Part shown: in pieces, positions 17,558 to 25,996 of the stretch | How the letters are laid out: each line of letters starts with the position of its first letter | Position numbering within the stretch: position 1 is the stretch's first letter | Assembly: GCF_029909975.1 (NCBI RefSeq) | Contig: NZ_CP094516.1 | Span: forward strand, 8,224,501 to 8,288,500 | Length of the DNA: 64,000 bases | Reading direction: 5' to 3' | Source: Bradyrhizobium sp. ISRA430 | Lineage (GTDB): Bacteria > Pseudomonadota > Alphaproteobacteria > Rhizobiales > Xanthobacteraceae | Position numbers and translations under genes: made by a program | Notes under the pieces: model-generated | Databases searched by the model: none | Told to the model about the DNA's origin: nothing | What the model saw: the letters and a program-made list of their open reading frames with translations, nothing else

Positions 17558-18439
17558 ATGCGGCGCAAACAGCATTCCGAGCGCGAGCAGCTTGAGCTCT
17601 TTCGGGCTTTGCCCGGTGATCTCGCGCCCCGCGACGCGCAGGATCTGATGGCGTATCCGTTCTTCTCGCTGGCAAAGACCAAGCGGATCGTGCCCATCGA
17701 TTTTCGTGCCGGTGCGATCGCTATTCGTGTCGAAGCCGTGCCGGAACACGGCATGGCGACCATCTGGGATGCAGACGTTCTGATCTGGGCCTCGTCTCAG
17801 ATCGTCGAAGCCCGTGACGCAGGCTTGAAGACCTCGCGCTTAATGGCTGCAACGCCCTACGAGATTCTGACGTTCGTCGGCCGCGGCACCAGCGCACGAG
17901 ACTATGACCGGCTGAAGGCGGGCCTCGACAGACTTCAGTCAACGACCGTGCTGACTTCCATCCGTCAGCCGACAGAACGGCGACGGCATCGCTTCTCCTG
18001 GATCAACGAGTGGAAGGAAACGGCCGATGCAAACGGTCGGCCATTTGGGCTCGAGCTGATCCTTCCGGATTGGTTCTACGCCGGCGTCATAGATGACGCG
18101 CTCGTGCTGACGATTGATCGCGCCTATTTCGATCTGACGGGTGGACTTGAGCGGTGGCTTTACCGCCTCGTGCGCAAGCACGGCGGCCGCCAGGATGGCG
18201 GCTGGAGCTTTGACCTTGTGCACCTCCATGCCAAGTCCGGCATCCTCTCGCCGCTCAAGCACTTTGCTTACGACGTGCGTCAAATCGTCCAGCGCCAGAC
18301 ATTGCCCGGCTATCAGCTCGTGCTCACGCGCGATCCGAACGGTGCCGAGCGGCTGAACTTCACCCCTCAGCCTGCTTATCCCCTAACGGCCCGCTTGCGC
18401 CGCCGCGGTCTCATTCCAAATTCGGAGGACAACCTGTGA
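17558..18439 (+). CDS. repA: RepA-like replication initiator protein
   Basis: This 293-aa protein starts MRRKQHSEREQLELFRALPG. It belongs to the 'replication initiator protein A' family found on broad-host plasmids and on ICEs: DLMAYPFFSLAKTKRIVPID, DADVLIWASSQIVEARDAGL, TPYEILTFVGRGTSARDYDR, ELILPDWFYAGVIDDALVLT. It would bind the three iterons that start six bases after its stop and support plasmid-like replication of the excised circle. It follows rdfS by 22 bp, so the two are probably co-transcribed. The usual partner parA is not found downstream, where an IS110 element has entered. Confidence 0.85.
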   Translation: MRRKQHSEREQLELFRALPGDLAPRDAQDLMAYPFFSLAKTKRIVPIDFRAGAIAIRVEAVPEHGMATIWDADVLIWASSQIVEARDAGLKTSRLMAATPYEILTFVGRGTSARDYDRLKAGLDRLQSTTVLTSIRQPTERRRHRFSWINEWKETADANGRPFGLELILPDWFYAGVIDDALVLTIDRAYFDLTGGLERWLYRLVRKHGGRQDGGWSFDLVHLHAKSGILSPLKHFAYDVRQIVQRQTLPGYQLVLTRDPNGAERLNFTPQPAYPLTARLRRRGLIPNSEDNL

Positions 18440-18444
18440 ATCAG

Positions 18445-18510
18445 CTCGTGCTATCGAGGACCGCAACCCTCGTGCTATCGGGGACCCGATCCTCGTGCTA
18501 TCGGGGACCG
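18445..18510 (+). repeat. Iterons: three direct repeats, candidate vegetative origin
   Basis: CTCGTGCTATCGRGGACC occurs at 18445, 18469 and 18492, spaced 24 and 23 bp (about two helical turns). The first copy has one difference (A for G). They lie immediately downstream of the repA-like gene, the expected place for initiator binding. A moderately AT-rich stretch (18530-18610) follows and could serve as the melting region. Confidence 0.8.
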
Positions 18511-19026
18511 GAATCGAGCTTAAGAGCTTGTTTCTCCGCGCTTTTCAGCCGCTCTAACTTTACTAACATACTGACACTAACTTCTTGTTGTGAATCAGTA
18601 CGTTGTGAACAAGTCGGCCGCGCGTGCAACGAGGATGCCTCATGCATCCACTCTCTCACGCGCAAAGCTTCGCTGCAATACGATTGTTGTCACCAATGCA
18701 CGCGCGCCAACGCGATCGCGCGCAAGTCTGCGCGATCACTGACGTCAACACCATCGCCTGATGCGCGTCACATCCTTTTGCAGCCACTCGCTCGTCGAGG
18801 AGAACTCGCTAACATCCGTGGTTGGCACGACGGCCACCACAAGCCGGAATCTGAGGAAAGGGCGGTCAGGCTAACCAGCGCCGTGCTTGATGGCTTCAAA
18901 TGCCGTCATGAAGCCGCCGGCAAGAAAAGTTGCGATCTCACCCGCATCCCCGTCTCCTCGGGAGACGCTGCTCCGCCGTGGCGGAAGGAAAAGGCGCGCG
19001 TGGAAGCGGCCGGGTCGCGGAGGCCC
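18511..19026. other. Gap between iterons and IS110
   Basis: No gene is seen. The first 100 bp is relatively AT-rich. A small perfect inverted repeat GTCTCC-TCG-GGAGAC lies at 18953-18967. In related ICEs a parA gene would stand here. No parA motif (K-G-G-x-x-K-[ST]) is readable, so it was probably lost when the IS110 element arrived. The right part probably belongs to the IS110 element end. Confidence 0.4.
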
Positions 19027-20076
19027 TTACATCGCCGCAGCGACCCGGCCGCGCTTGCCGCCGGCGCCAAACCGGAACGTCGTGCCACTGCTCCAGATCT
19101 TGTGCAGCAGCACGGCGAGCGCGCGTGCCACGGCGGTTGCCGCGCGCTTCAAACCCTTCTTCCTGGCGAGCCGCAGGCCCCACAGCCGCAGCTTAAAGTT
19201 CTTATGGATGCGCGTGAGAATCGCGATCGCCGCCTCATACAGCATCGCCCGCGTCAGCTGGTCGCCGCATTTGGAGATGCCGCCGATCCGGTCGGTCTGT
19301 CCGGATTGATAGCGCCGCGGCGTCAGGCCGAAATGCGCGCCGACATTGGTCGACTTCCTGAATCGCGCCGGATCGTCGACAGTGGCGCGGAAGGTCAGCG
19401 CTACGAGTGCGCCGACACCGGGTACCGTCATCATCCGCCGCACGGCATTGTCGCTGCGCGCCGCTGCCAGCGCGAGGCGCTGCAGCTTTGCCAGCTGCAG
19501 CCGCATCGCGCTTCTAGCGTCCAGCAACGGTGCGACAATGACCTCCAAATCCCTCTTCCCGGCCATGATCTCGCGCACCCGCGCGTCAAAGCGGCCGACC
19601 GAGATCTCGCCGACCTTGAGGCCAAACGGGCGCAACAGGCCGCGGATCATGTTCTCCATGTCGAGCACCTTGCCGAGCAGCGCCTTGCGTCCGACCAGCA
19701 ACGCCCGCAGCGTTTGCGCGCTCTCCGATTTGACATGGACCGCACGGAACCAGCCGGTCCGCATCATCTGGGCGATGCCCCTGGCGTCATTCCTATCCGT
19801 CTTGTTCAACATCGCGTTCATCGCCGCCTTGGCATGCCGGGTCTCGATGCAAGTCACAGGGAGGCCCTTTTCGGCGAGCGCCGTGAACAGCCAGGCAGAG
19901 TAGGAGAACGCTTCCAGCCCGACGCGCTTCAGGCGCATGCCCCATTCCGCCAGGAACAGCTCGATCGCGTCCGGATCGGCATCGAGTTTCGCTTCCCGGA
20001 CGACCTGGCCGTCGCCGTCCACCACGCAAATGTTCGTCGCCTCCAGCGACACGTCGAGCCCTGCATAGAAGTCCAT
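19027..20076 (-). CDS. IS110-family transposase (DEDD recombinase)
   Basis: The protein starts MDFYAGLDVSLEATNICVVD with the first acidic residue of the RuvC-like DEDD fold, then NKTDRNDARGIAQMMRTGWF. The C-terminal Tnp20 domain has TVPGVGALVALTFRATVDDP and ISKCGDQLTRAMLYEAA. GGAGGCG precedes the start. It acts with a structured element-encoded guide RNA to pick its target. The gene is intact. Insertion separates repA/iterons from the DUF2840-traF operon. Confidence 0.92.
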   Translation of the reverse strand: MDFYAGLDVSLEATNICVVDGDGQVVREAKLDADPDAIELFLAEWGMRLKRVGLEAFSYSAWLFTALAEKGLPVTCIETRHAKAAMNAMLNKTDRNDARGIAQMMRTGWFRAVHVKSESAQTLRALLVGRKALLGKVLDMENMIRGLLRPFGLKVGEISVGRFDARVREIMAGKRDLEVIVAPLLDARSAMRLQLAKLQRLALAAARSDNAVRRMMTVPGVGALVALTFRATVDDPARFRKSTNVGAHFGLTPRRYQSGQTDRIGGISKCGDQLTRAMLYEAAIAILTRIHKNFKLRLWGLRLARKKGLKRAATAVARALAVLLHKIWSSGTTFRFGAGGKRGRVAAAM

Positions 20077-20180
20077 CATTCGCCTCCACCGCCGACCGCC
20101 GGACCGCACCGCGCGCTCCGTTCGCGAATCGTTGCGAGGCATTTTCGCAGCAGCACCGCCGGCGAGGGGGCACCGGTCAG

Positions 20181-20197
20181 TACACCGGCTAACCAGA
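20181..20197 (+). repeat. 17-bp motif shared with the right end of the window
   Basis: ACACCGGCTAACCAGAA is found here, just outside the 5' side of the IS110 gene, and again at 63499-63515, 43 kb away. Flanks differ (ATCC versus GCAA after it). It could be an IS110 end or target fragment left twice. Confidence 0.6.
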
Positions 20198-20354
20198 AAT
20201 CCTTCGGATTTCTTCTAACGGAGCAGGCCGAACGCCGCGTTGGCGCTGCTAGGCAACGGCAGTCCGACAGGCCAGCCTGCCTTTGCAGGCCATTCACACT
20301 CGCGACCAAGCACCAAGCCCACGGCCGCCAGCTCCAGCGTCAGGGAGCCGTGTC

Positions 20355-20819
20355 ATGAGCGACCTCACGGAAGTAGAAGTGTTGTGGCTCGAGAAACGCA
20401 TCGAGAACCGCATTCGGTTCGGTCGCATTGTCGAGGAACGGAAGCCTGATCGCCACCAGCGTGTCCTGTCATTTGCGCCAGGCAGCGTTCTTGCTTTCGT
20501 CCGATGGACCTCCAATGACTTTGGCACGATCATTTCTCGCATCGACATCTTGCGCGCGGTCGCTCCGGGACAGCGCTGCTCGACCATCCCTTATGTGACA
20601 CCCGGCGGAGAGATTTTGCTGCGCCTGTCCGGTTGGCCGAAGGTCGAGCGCGTGCTGCAGATGGTCGATGCCATCGAGGCGCTCGACATCGATCCGGCTG
20701 ACGTTGCGCCCGATCATTGGCACCACGTTCACAACCGCCTGTCCGTCAATGAAAACCCGCGTCCGTATACGAAAGCGCGCCATCAGGCCTGGCTTCATCG
20801 CCAAAAGGTGATGCGATGA
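20355..20819 (+). CDS. DUF2840 conjugation-region protein
   Basis: GGGAG stands eight bases before the ATG. The 154-aa protein MSDLTEVEVLWLEKRIENRI to ARHQAWLHRQKVMR fits DUF2840, a family of unknown biochemical role that almost always lies before traF in rhizobial and related ICEs. It has no signal peptide or membrane segment. Its stop overlaps the traF start (ATGA), so translation is coupled. The IS110 element upstream separates it from its usual promoter. Confidence 0.85.
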   Translation: MSDLTEVEVLWLEKRIENRIRFGRIVEERKPDRHQRVLSFAPGSVLAFVRWTSNDFGTIISRIDILRAVAPGQRCSTIPYVTPGGEILLRLSGWPKVERVLQMVDAIEALDIDPADVAPDHWHHVHNRLSVNENPRPYTKARHQAWLHRQKVMR

Positions 20820-21328
20820 CGGGCCGCATGAAGACGCTGACCGCGACGATTGGGGTCGCTGCTGCTCTCATCGCGACGATCGTCCTAGAGCCGCTTCCGC
20901 TTTACATCTGGAACGCATCCGCGAGCGTGCCGATCGGCCTCTACCGCCTCCGCCTGGCGGATCAATTCCAGGTCACTGAATTGGTCGCCGTGCAGCCGCC
21001 GGAGCCGCTCGCGACTTTCCTCGACCTGAACGGCTACTTGCCCATTGGCGTACCCATGCTGAAGCGCGTGCTCGCCCTTCCGGGGCAGCGTGTTTGCAGA
21101 ACCGGCCTCTCGATTTCGGTCGATGACGTCGCGGTGGGCGAGGCGAGGGATCGCGACGAACGCGGGCGGCCGCTGCCGAAGTGGCAGGGCTGCCGCGTCG
21201 TCCGTGACGGCGAGCTGTTTCTGATGAACTGGCAGTCTCACGATTCTCTTGACGGCCGGTATTTTGGATTTCTTCCGGCATCTAGCGTGATCGGCCGTGC
21301 GCTGCCGGTGTGGACGTGGGAGGAGTGA
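20816..21328 (+). CDS. traF: Conjugal transfer peptidase TraF (signal peptidase S26 family)
   Basis: This 170-aa membrane protease cleaves (and in RP4 cyclises) the TrbC pilin. A hydrophobic N-terminal segment (residues 9-24) anchors it. The catalytic Ser is probably S37 in SVPIGLYRL and the general-base Lys K83 in PMLKRVLALPG, both in the family positions. The C-terminal box DSLDGRYFGFLPASSVIGRA is present. It is coupled by ATGA to DUF2840 and by GTGA to the transglycosylase. The substrate trbC lies 16 kb further right in this window. Confidence 0.9.
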   Translation: MTGRMKTLTATIGVAAALIATIVLEPLPLYIWNASASVPIGLYRLRLADQFQVTELVAVQPPEPLATFLDLNGYLPIGVPMLKRVLALPGQRVCRTGLSISVDDVAVGEARDRDERGRPLPKWQGCRVVRDGELFLMNWQSHDSLDGRYFGFLPASSVIGRALPVWTWEE

Positions 21329-22224
21329 TCGTGCGTGTTCCACGCTCTTACCTCGCCATTCCTCTGTTCGATCGATCGCGGGATCATTCCTCCGTCCCGA
21401 CCAATGCTAGCAGGGCCGACGCGCGCCGCGGCAGTCCAGCGCGGCCGCATGGCCGGCGCGAAGCGGCTTTACCCTGGACGGGCGCGAGCGCAACGGCATG
21501 CTTGGCTCGGTCGGGCGTGCGCGTTTGGGCTGTCGTGTCGCTGCTGCTTATTTTCGCTGTGTCGGACAGTGCCGCTCTAGCCCAGAGTGGATCGGCGTCG
21601 GTTCAGGCGGTTGCTCAGGCAAGCAAGCCGTTTGCAGCCTTCGTCGACGAAGCCTCGCGGCGTTTTACAATTCCGATGGACTGGATCGGGTCGGTCATCA
21701 ACGTCGAAAGCGCTGGAGACGGGCACGCCAAGTCGCCCAGAGGAGCAATGGGCCTGATGCAAATCATGCCGGCGACCTGGGCGGAGCTTCGCGAGCGCTA
21801 CAATCTCGGGAACGACCCCTACGACCCGCACGACAACATTCTGGCCGGCACGGCTTACTTGCGCGAACTGCTCGATCGGTATGGCTCTCCTGGCGTGTTT
21901 GCCGCGTACAATGCGGGACCAGCTCGCTACGAAGAGCATCTCGCAGGCGGCTCTCTGCGAGAGGAGACGCGAGCCTACGTCGCAAAACTTGCAAATCTGC
22001 TTGCCATTGAACTGCCGCCGAGGTGGACGTCCAGCGGACAGTCATCGGCAGCGGCGACGTTGTTCGTCGTGCGAGCCAATCTCATTAAAACGCGCGATCG
22101 GTTGCCGGCGCTCATACCGTCCAGCGGTGTCACGACCGCAATTTCGGCGCCCGATGTTTCGCCCATGGTTCCACGCCCTCTTGGCGTGTTCGTCCCTCGA
22201 TCGGATTCGGGAGCATCGCAATGA
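21325..22224 (+). CDS. Lytic transglycosylase (SLT, VirB1-like)
   Basis: This periplasmic enzyme opens peptidoglycan for the mating channel. The GTG start overlaps the traF stop. After a basic stretch of about 65 residues comes a hydrophobic segment (VWAVVSLLLIFAVSDSAALA) that can export it. The SLT domain follows: catalytic Glu near residue 128 in SVINVESAGDGHAKSPRGAM, then GLMQIMPATW, NILAGTAYLRELLDRYG and AAYNAGPARYEEH. Length is about 299 aa. An IS110 element is inserted shortly after it, where related ICEs carry a small DUF736 gene, not found here. Confidence 0.88.
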   Translation: MIVRVPRSYLAIPLFDRSRDHSSVPTNASRADARRGSPARPHGRREAALPWTGASATACLARSGVRVWAVVSLLLIFAVSDSAALAQSGSASVQAVAQASKPFAAFVDEASRRFTIPMDWIGSVINVESAGDGHAKSPRGAMGLMQIMPATWAELRERYNLGNDPYDPHDNILAGTAYLRELLDRYGSPGVFAAYNAGPARYEEHLAGGSLREETRAYVAKLANLLAIELPPRWTSSGQSSAAATLFVVRANLIKTRDRLPALIPSSGVTTAISAPDVSPMVPRPLGVFVPRSDSGASQ

Positions 22225-22552
22225 GCAAATGTGCGGGTTCGCAAGCGGATGGCGTATGGGCGATGCCTTCGGCCCGCGCTCTACTCGTCGCTTCGCTCCT
22301 CACCGAGCCACCCTTCGGGTGTCTCGGCCCTTCGGGTAACGATCGCTATCGCAAGCGCTCGGAAGTAGTTGGGGCTTCGCGAGTTGGCTCCCAAGTCGCG
22401 GCGGCTTTTTCGGAATCCGGCGCCTGGGAGACCACGACGGCAGGACTGCCGCCCGTAATCGGTCTGCGCCGGGAGTTGCGGCGGCCGCGCAAGTGGCCTG
22501 CGCGATGAATAACCCGCACAGTGCGCGCCTTGAGCAACGCGGGAGGCGTGCG
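22225..22552. other. Gap before the second IS110 gene
   Basis: No convincing gene. A frame starting MSKCAGSQADGVWAMPSARA overlaps the end of the transglycosylase gene but loses coding character within 40 codons. The segment from about 22400 probably contains the IS110 left end, where elements of this family encode their guide RNA. Confidence 0.4.
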
Positions 22553-23641
22553 ATGGACTTCTTCTGTGGCCTGGATGTCGGCATGGACGAGACGGCAATC
22601 TGCGTGGTGGACGACAGCGGCAAGGTCGCGCTGGAGGTCGCGGTGGTGACCGATCCGGACGCGATCAAGGCGGCGCTCACGCCATATCGTGGCCGCTTGC
22701 GGCGGCTCGGCCACGAGGCGGGGTCGCTGTCGCCCTGGCTGCACCCGGAACTGTTGAAGCTCGGCTTGCCGGCGGTCTGCCTGGAAACCTTCCACGTCCG
22801 CGCGGCGCTGAAGGCGCAGCGCAACAAGACCGACCGGACGGACGCGCTCGGCCTGGCGCATTTGATGCGCACCGGTTGGTTCCGCAAGGCGCATATCAAG
22901 AGCGAAGCCTGCTACCGGCTGCGGCTGCTCTTGACGCACCGGCGCAATCTGAAGCGCAAGTTTTTGGATCTGGAGAACGCGATCCGGCACTCGCTGAAGG
23001 TGTTTGGCATTCGCCTCAGCCATGTCGGCCGCGGCGGCTTTGCGCAAGTCGTACGCGAGGCGGTGGCGGGCGATGCGCTGGTCAGCGAGTTGATCGACGC
23101 CATGCTGAATGCGCGCGCCGCGCTGTGGAAGGAGTACTGCCGGCTGCACGATCTCGTGGTCAAGCTGGTGGCGAGCCATGAACTGTGCCGGCGCTTCATG
23201 CAGATCCCTGGCGTCGGCCCGGTGGCAGCGCTGAGCTTCATGACGGCGATCGACGACCCCGCACGCTTCAAGCGGTCGCGCGATGTGGCGGCCTATTTTG
23301 GCTTGACCTCGCGGCGTTGGCAGTCCGGCTCCTCGATCGACGTCAAGGGGCGGATCAGTAAGGCGGGCGATGGCGACGTGCGGCGGGCGCTTTATGAGGC
23401 GGCCTCCGCGTTGCTGACCCGCTTCAAGCGCAAGGACAAGGTCAAGACCTGGGGGCTTGCGATCGCCAAGCGCACGAGCCACCGCAAGGCGACCGTTGCG
23501 GTGGCACGCAAGCTCGCGGTGATCATGCATGCGATGTGGGTCGATGGCACGTTTTATTGCGGCGATCCGGCGGCCTCGCAGGCGGACGTGCGGGCACGTG
23601 CCGCCGTCAAGGAGCGCAAGCTGCTCGGAGCCCATGCATGA
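22553..23641 (+). CDS. IS110-family transposase, second copy type
   Basis: MDFFCGLDVGMDETAICVVD opens the RuvC-like DEDD domain, NKTDRTDALGLAHLMRTGWF follows, and the C-terminal domain carries QIPGVGPVAALSFMTAIDDP and ISKAGDGDVRRALYEAASAL. Length is 362 aa, preceded by GGGAGGC. It resembles but is not the same as the copy at 19027: the sequences clearly differ along the full length. The frame is intact. It splits the transfer operon between transglycosylase and relaxase. Confidence 0.92.
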   Translation: MDFFCGLDVGMDETAICVVDDSGKVALEVAVVTDPDAIKAALTPYRGRLRRLGHEAGSLSPWLHPELLKLGLPAVCLETFHVRAALKAQRNKTDRTDALGLAHLMRTGWFRKAHIKSEACYRLRLLLTHRRNLKRKFLDLENAIRHSLKVFGIRLSHVGRGGFAQVVREAVAGDALVSELIDAMLNARAALWKEYCRLHDLVVKLVASHELCRRFMQIPGVGPVAALSFMTAIDDPARFKRSRDVAAYFGLTSRRWQSGSSIDVKGRISKAGDGDVRRALYEAASALLTRFKRKDKVKTWGLAIAKRTSHRKATVAVARKLAVIMHAMWVDGTFYCGDPAASQADVRARAAVKERKLLGAHA

Positions 23642-24197
23642 CCAACCCGAGCCGATTGCAGATCAATGACCCGATGACCGCAAGGCTTTGAACACGGAGC
23701 TCCGCCACAAGCGGAAGAGACCTGGTGCAGATCAACGACGACGGAACGCACGCTATCTTGCCTGTGGCCACGCACGTGACGTGCGATGTGGACCACGCCG
23801 GACTGCCTGTGATGTGGCTCCGTCATGCCGATGGAAAGATGCGCCGCGACGGCGTCCGCGCTGCCTTGCTGCAGCGAGATTATGCCGTCGCTGAGCGCGG
23901 AAGAGTGCACGGCGCACCGGGACTCGTGGCTGTGGTGGCGCAGCGCGTTCAAGCGTGGCGCAGCGGGCCTTGTCGCAAGCGAGAAAGGAAGCGAGAATGG
24001 GTGAGATCAGAGAGACGACACGACCGATTAAGAGGGCGAGATAAAAGGGGCTCGCCGGTCGAACCGCAAGCCATTAGCATGGCTTGGGTTCTGCCGTGCC
24101 GGTCGGTCGGGGCGCGTGCCGCGCCTTGCATTCTTACGAATGCAATCAAAGGCGTTTTCGGCACCGTGCGTGCTTTTGATCGTTGGGAGGCGCTGCC
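23642..24197. other. Gap before the relaxase, probable oriT-bearing region
   Basis: No gene is assigned. A plus-strand frame (MQINDDGTHAILPVATHVTC onward) covers most of it but shows no recognisable domain and ends with low-complexity basic sequence. Two perfect 8-bp inverted repeats lie near the right side and are listed as a candidate oriT. Confidence 0.4.
24067..24145 (+). other. oriT: Candidate origin of transfer (two stem-loops)
   Basis: CAAGCCAT-TAGC-ATGGCTTG (24067-24086) and TTGCATTC-TTAC-GAATGCAA (24126-24145) are perfect 8-bp inverted repeats with 4-base loops, 40 bp apart. They end about 50 bp before the relaxase gene. Relaxase recognition sites are usually such inverted repeats next to the relaxase gene. 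The nick site is not identified. Confidence 0.45.
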
Positions 24198-25961
24198 GTG
24201 AGCGTGGGCGACAGCGACCTGCGTATTCGGCCTGGGCGCATTCGCAGCACCCGCGCGCCGAAGCAAAAGAGTTTCATCAACCAGGTGCTGCGGGCGGCGA
24301 AGAAGGCAGGACACACCTCGGGTCAGACCGCAGCAGTCAGGCGTTCTGCGGCCTATGGACGTTCGACGTTTGGCCGCGGCCGGCTCGCCTTTAGCCGCGC
24401 CAGGTTGTTCAGCCCGACGCGGCGCGTTGTGGTGAAGGCGCGCGTGGTTCGTCACAAAGGGCGAGCCTTTCGTTCCGCGCCGCTGACCGCCCACCTCTCA
24501 TATCTGAAGCGCGACGGCGTGACCCGGAGCGGCGAGCGCGCCGAGATGTTCGATGCCGGCGACGACCGCGCCGATGGCGCGGCTTTTGCAAAGCGGTGCA
24601 AGGACGATCGGCATCATTTCAGGTTCATCGTCTCGCCCGAGGATGCCGGCGACATGACAGACCTGAAGGCCTTCACCCGCGATCTCGCCAGGCAGGTGGA
24701 GACTGATCTCGGCACGCGGCTCGATTGGGTGGCTGTCGATCATTGGAATACAGACAACCCACACGTCCATCTCCTCGTTCGGGGAGTAGATGAGGAGGGG
24801 GCGGATCTCGTGATCTCCCGCGACTACATCAGCCAAGGCCTTCGCTCCCGCGCCGAGGAACTGGTCGCCATCGAACTGGGTCCTAAGCCGGAGCACGCGA
24901 TCCGCAATTCGCTGGAGAAGGAAGTCACCGCGGAACGATGGACGCGGCTCGATCGGGAGATCCGGCTGGCAGCCGATGAGACCGGCGCTATCGATCTTCG
25001 CCCGGAGAGTCCCGGCCAGTCCGATCCCGAGATCCGGCGCCTGATGGTCGGTCGCCTTCAACACCTGGAGAAGATGGGCCTTGCCGCATCCGCCGCACCA
25101 GGGGAATGGATGGTCGGGCTCGAGGCCGAGCGCAGCTTGCGCGACCTCGGTATGCGTGGCGATATCATCAAGACCATGCACCGCGCCTTTGCCGAGCGTG
25201 GGGAAGCGCGCGGCGTTGCCGACTTCGTCATCGAAGGTGGACAGCCGACGTCCCAGATTATCGGGCGAATGATCGACCGTGGATTGCATGACGAACTGAC
25301 CGGCGAGGCCTACGCCCTGATCGATGGAACAGACGGGCGCGCCCACCACGTGCGCTTCCGAGGGCTCGAGGCTTTCGACCACGCGCCGCCGATCGGTGGG
25401 ATCGTCGAAGTTCGACGCTTTGGTCAAACCGACGATCCGCGCCCGACACTGGTGATTACGACCCGTTCCGATCTCGATCTCGGTGGGCAGGTCACTGCAA
25501 GAGGGGCCACCTGGCTCGACCACAGGCTGGTCGAACGCGATCCTATGCCGCTCGCGATGGGCGGATTCGCCCGCGAGACCCGCGATGCCATGGAAGCTCG
25601 TGCCGAGCATCTGATCCGGGAGGGCCTGGCGCGGCGGCAGGGCCAACGCATCATCTTGCAGCGCGACCTCCTGAACACGTTGCGCCGACGTGAACTGGAC
25701 GAGGTGGCCGCAAAGGTTGCGGCCGACACCCGCCTGCCTCATGTGAACGCCGCCTCTGGGGAGCATGTGGCGGGCACGTATCGCCAGCGGCTCACGCTCA
25801 CCTCCGGGCGTTTTGCAATGATCGAGAACGGTCTTGGCTTCCAGCTCGTGCCCTGGTCGCGCGACCTCGAAAAGAGGCTCGGCCAACACGTCGCCGGCGT
25901 CGTGAAGGACGGCGGTGGCATCGAATGGGGCTTTGGTCGGAAGCGCGGCCTCGGTCTCTAG
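24198..25961 (+). CDS. rlxS: VirD2/RlxS-type relaxase with DUF3363 domain
   Basis: This 587-aa HUH relaxase nicks oriT and leads the strand into the recipient. The GTG start gives VSVGDSDLRIRPGRIR. A basic N-terminal part is followed by LTAHLSYLKRDGVTRSGERA (possible catalytic Tyr region) and the metal-binding HUH box HWNTDNPHVHLLVRG at about residues 182-196. The C-terminal DUF3363 half continues to GFGRKRGLGL. Its 3' end is close to traG, the coupling protein. The family and the order relaxase-traG-copG fit ICEMlSymR7A RlxS. The frame is intact. Confidence 0.88.
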   Translation: MSVGDSDLRIRPGRIRSTRAPKQKSFINQVLRAAKKAGHTSGQTAAVRRSAAYGRSTFGRGRLAFSRARLFSPTRRVVVKARVVRHKGRAFRSAPLTAHLSYLKRDGVTRSGERAEMFDAGDDRADGAAFAKRCKDDRHHFRFIVSPEDAGDMTDLKAFTRDLARQVETDLGTRLDWVAVDHWNTDNPHVHLLVRGVDEEGADLVISRDYISQGLRSRAEELVAIELGPKPEHAIRNSLEKEVTAERWTRLDREIRLAADETGAIDLRPESPGQSDPEIRRLMVGRLQHLEKMGLAASAAPGEWMVGLEAERSLRDLGMRGDIIKTMHRAFAERGEARGVADFVIEGGQPTSQIIGRMIDRGLHDELTGEAYALIDGTDGRAHHVRFRGLEAFDHAPPIGGIVEVRRFGQTDDPRPTLVITTRSDLDLGGQVTARGATWLDHRLVERDPMPLAMGGFARETRDAMEARAEHLIREGLARRQGQRIILQRDLLNTLRRRELDEVAAKVAADTRLPHVNAASGEHVAGTYRQRLTLTSGRFAMIENGLGFQLVPWSRDLEKRLGQHVAGVVKDGGGIEWGFGRKRGLGL

Positions 25962-25996
25962 CAATCTTACAAACCAGTTGCGGAAGGGCGTTCGGG

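Noticed and set aside
18436..20358. 640-codon plus-strand open frame
   Set aside because: It runs antisense through the IS110 transposase and the iteron region and has no recognisable domain.
22346..23635. 429-codon minus-strand open frame
   Set aside because: Antisense shadow of the second IS110 transposase.
23725..24201. 158-codon frame before the relaxase
   Set aside because: No domain, low-complexity basic end, and it covers the two stem-loops better explained as oriT.
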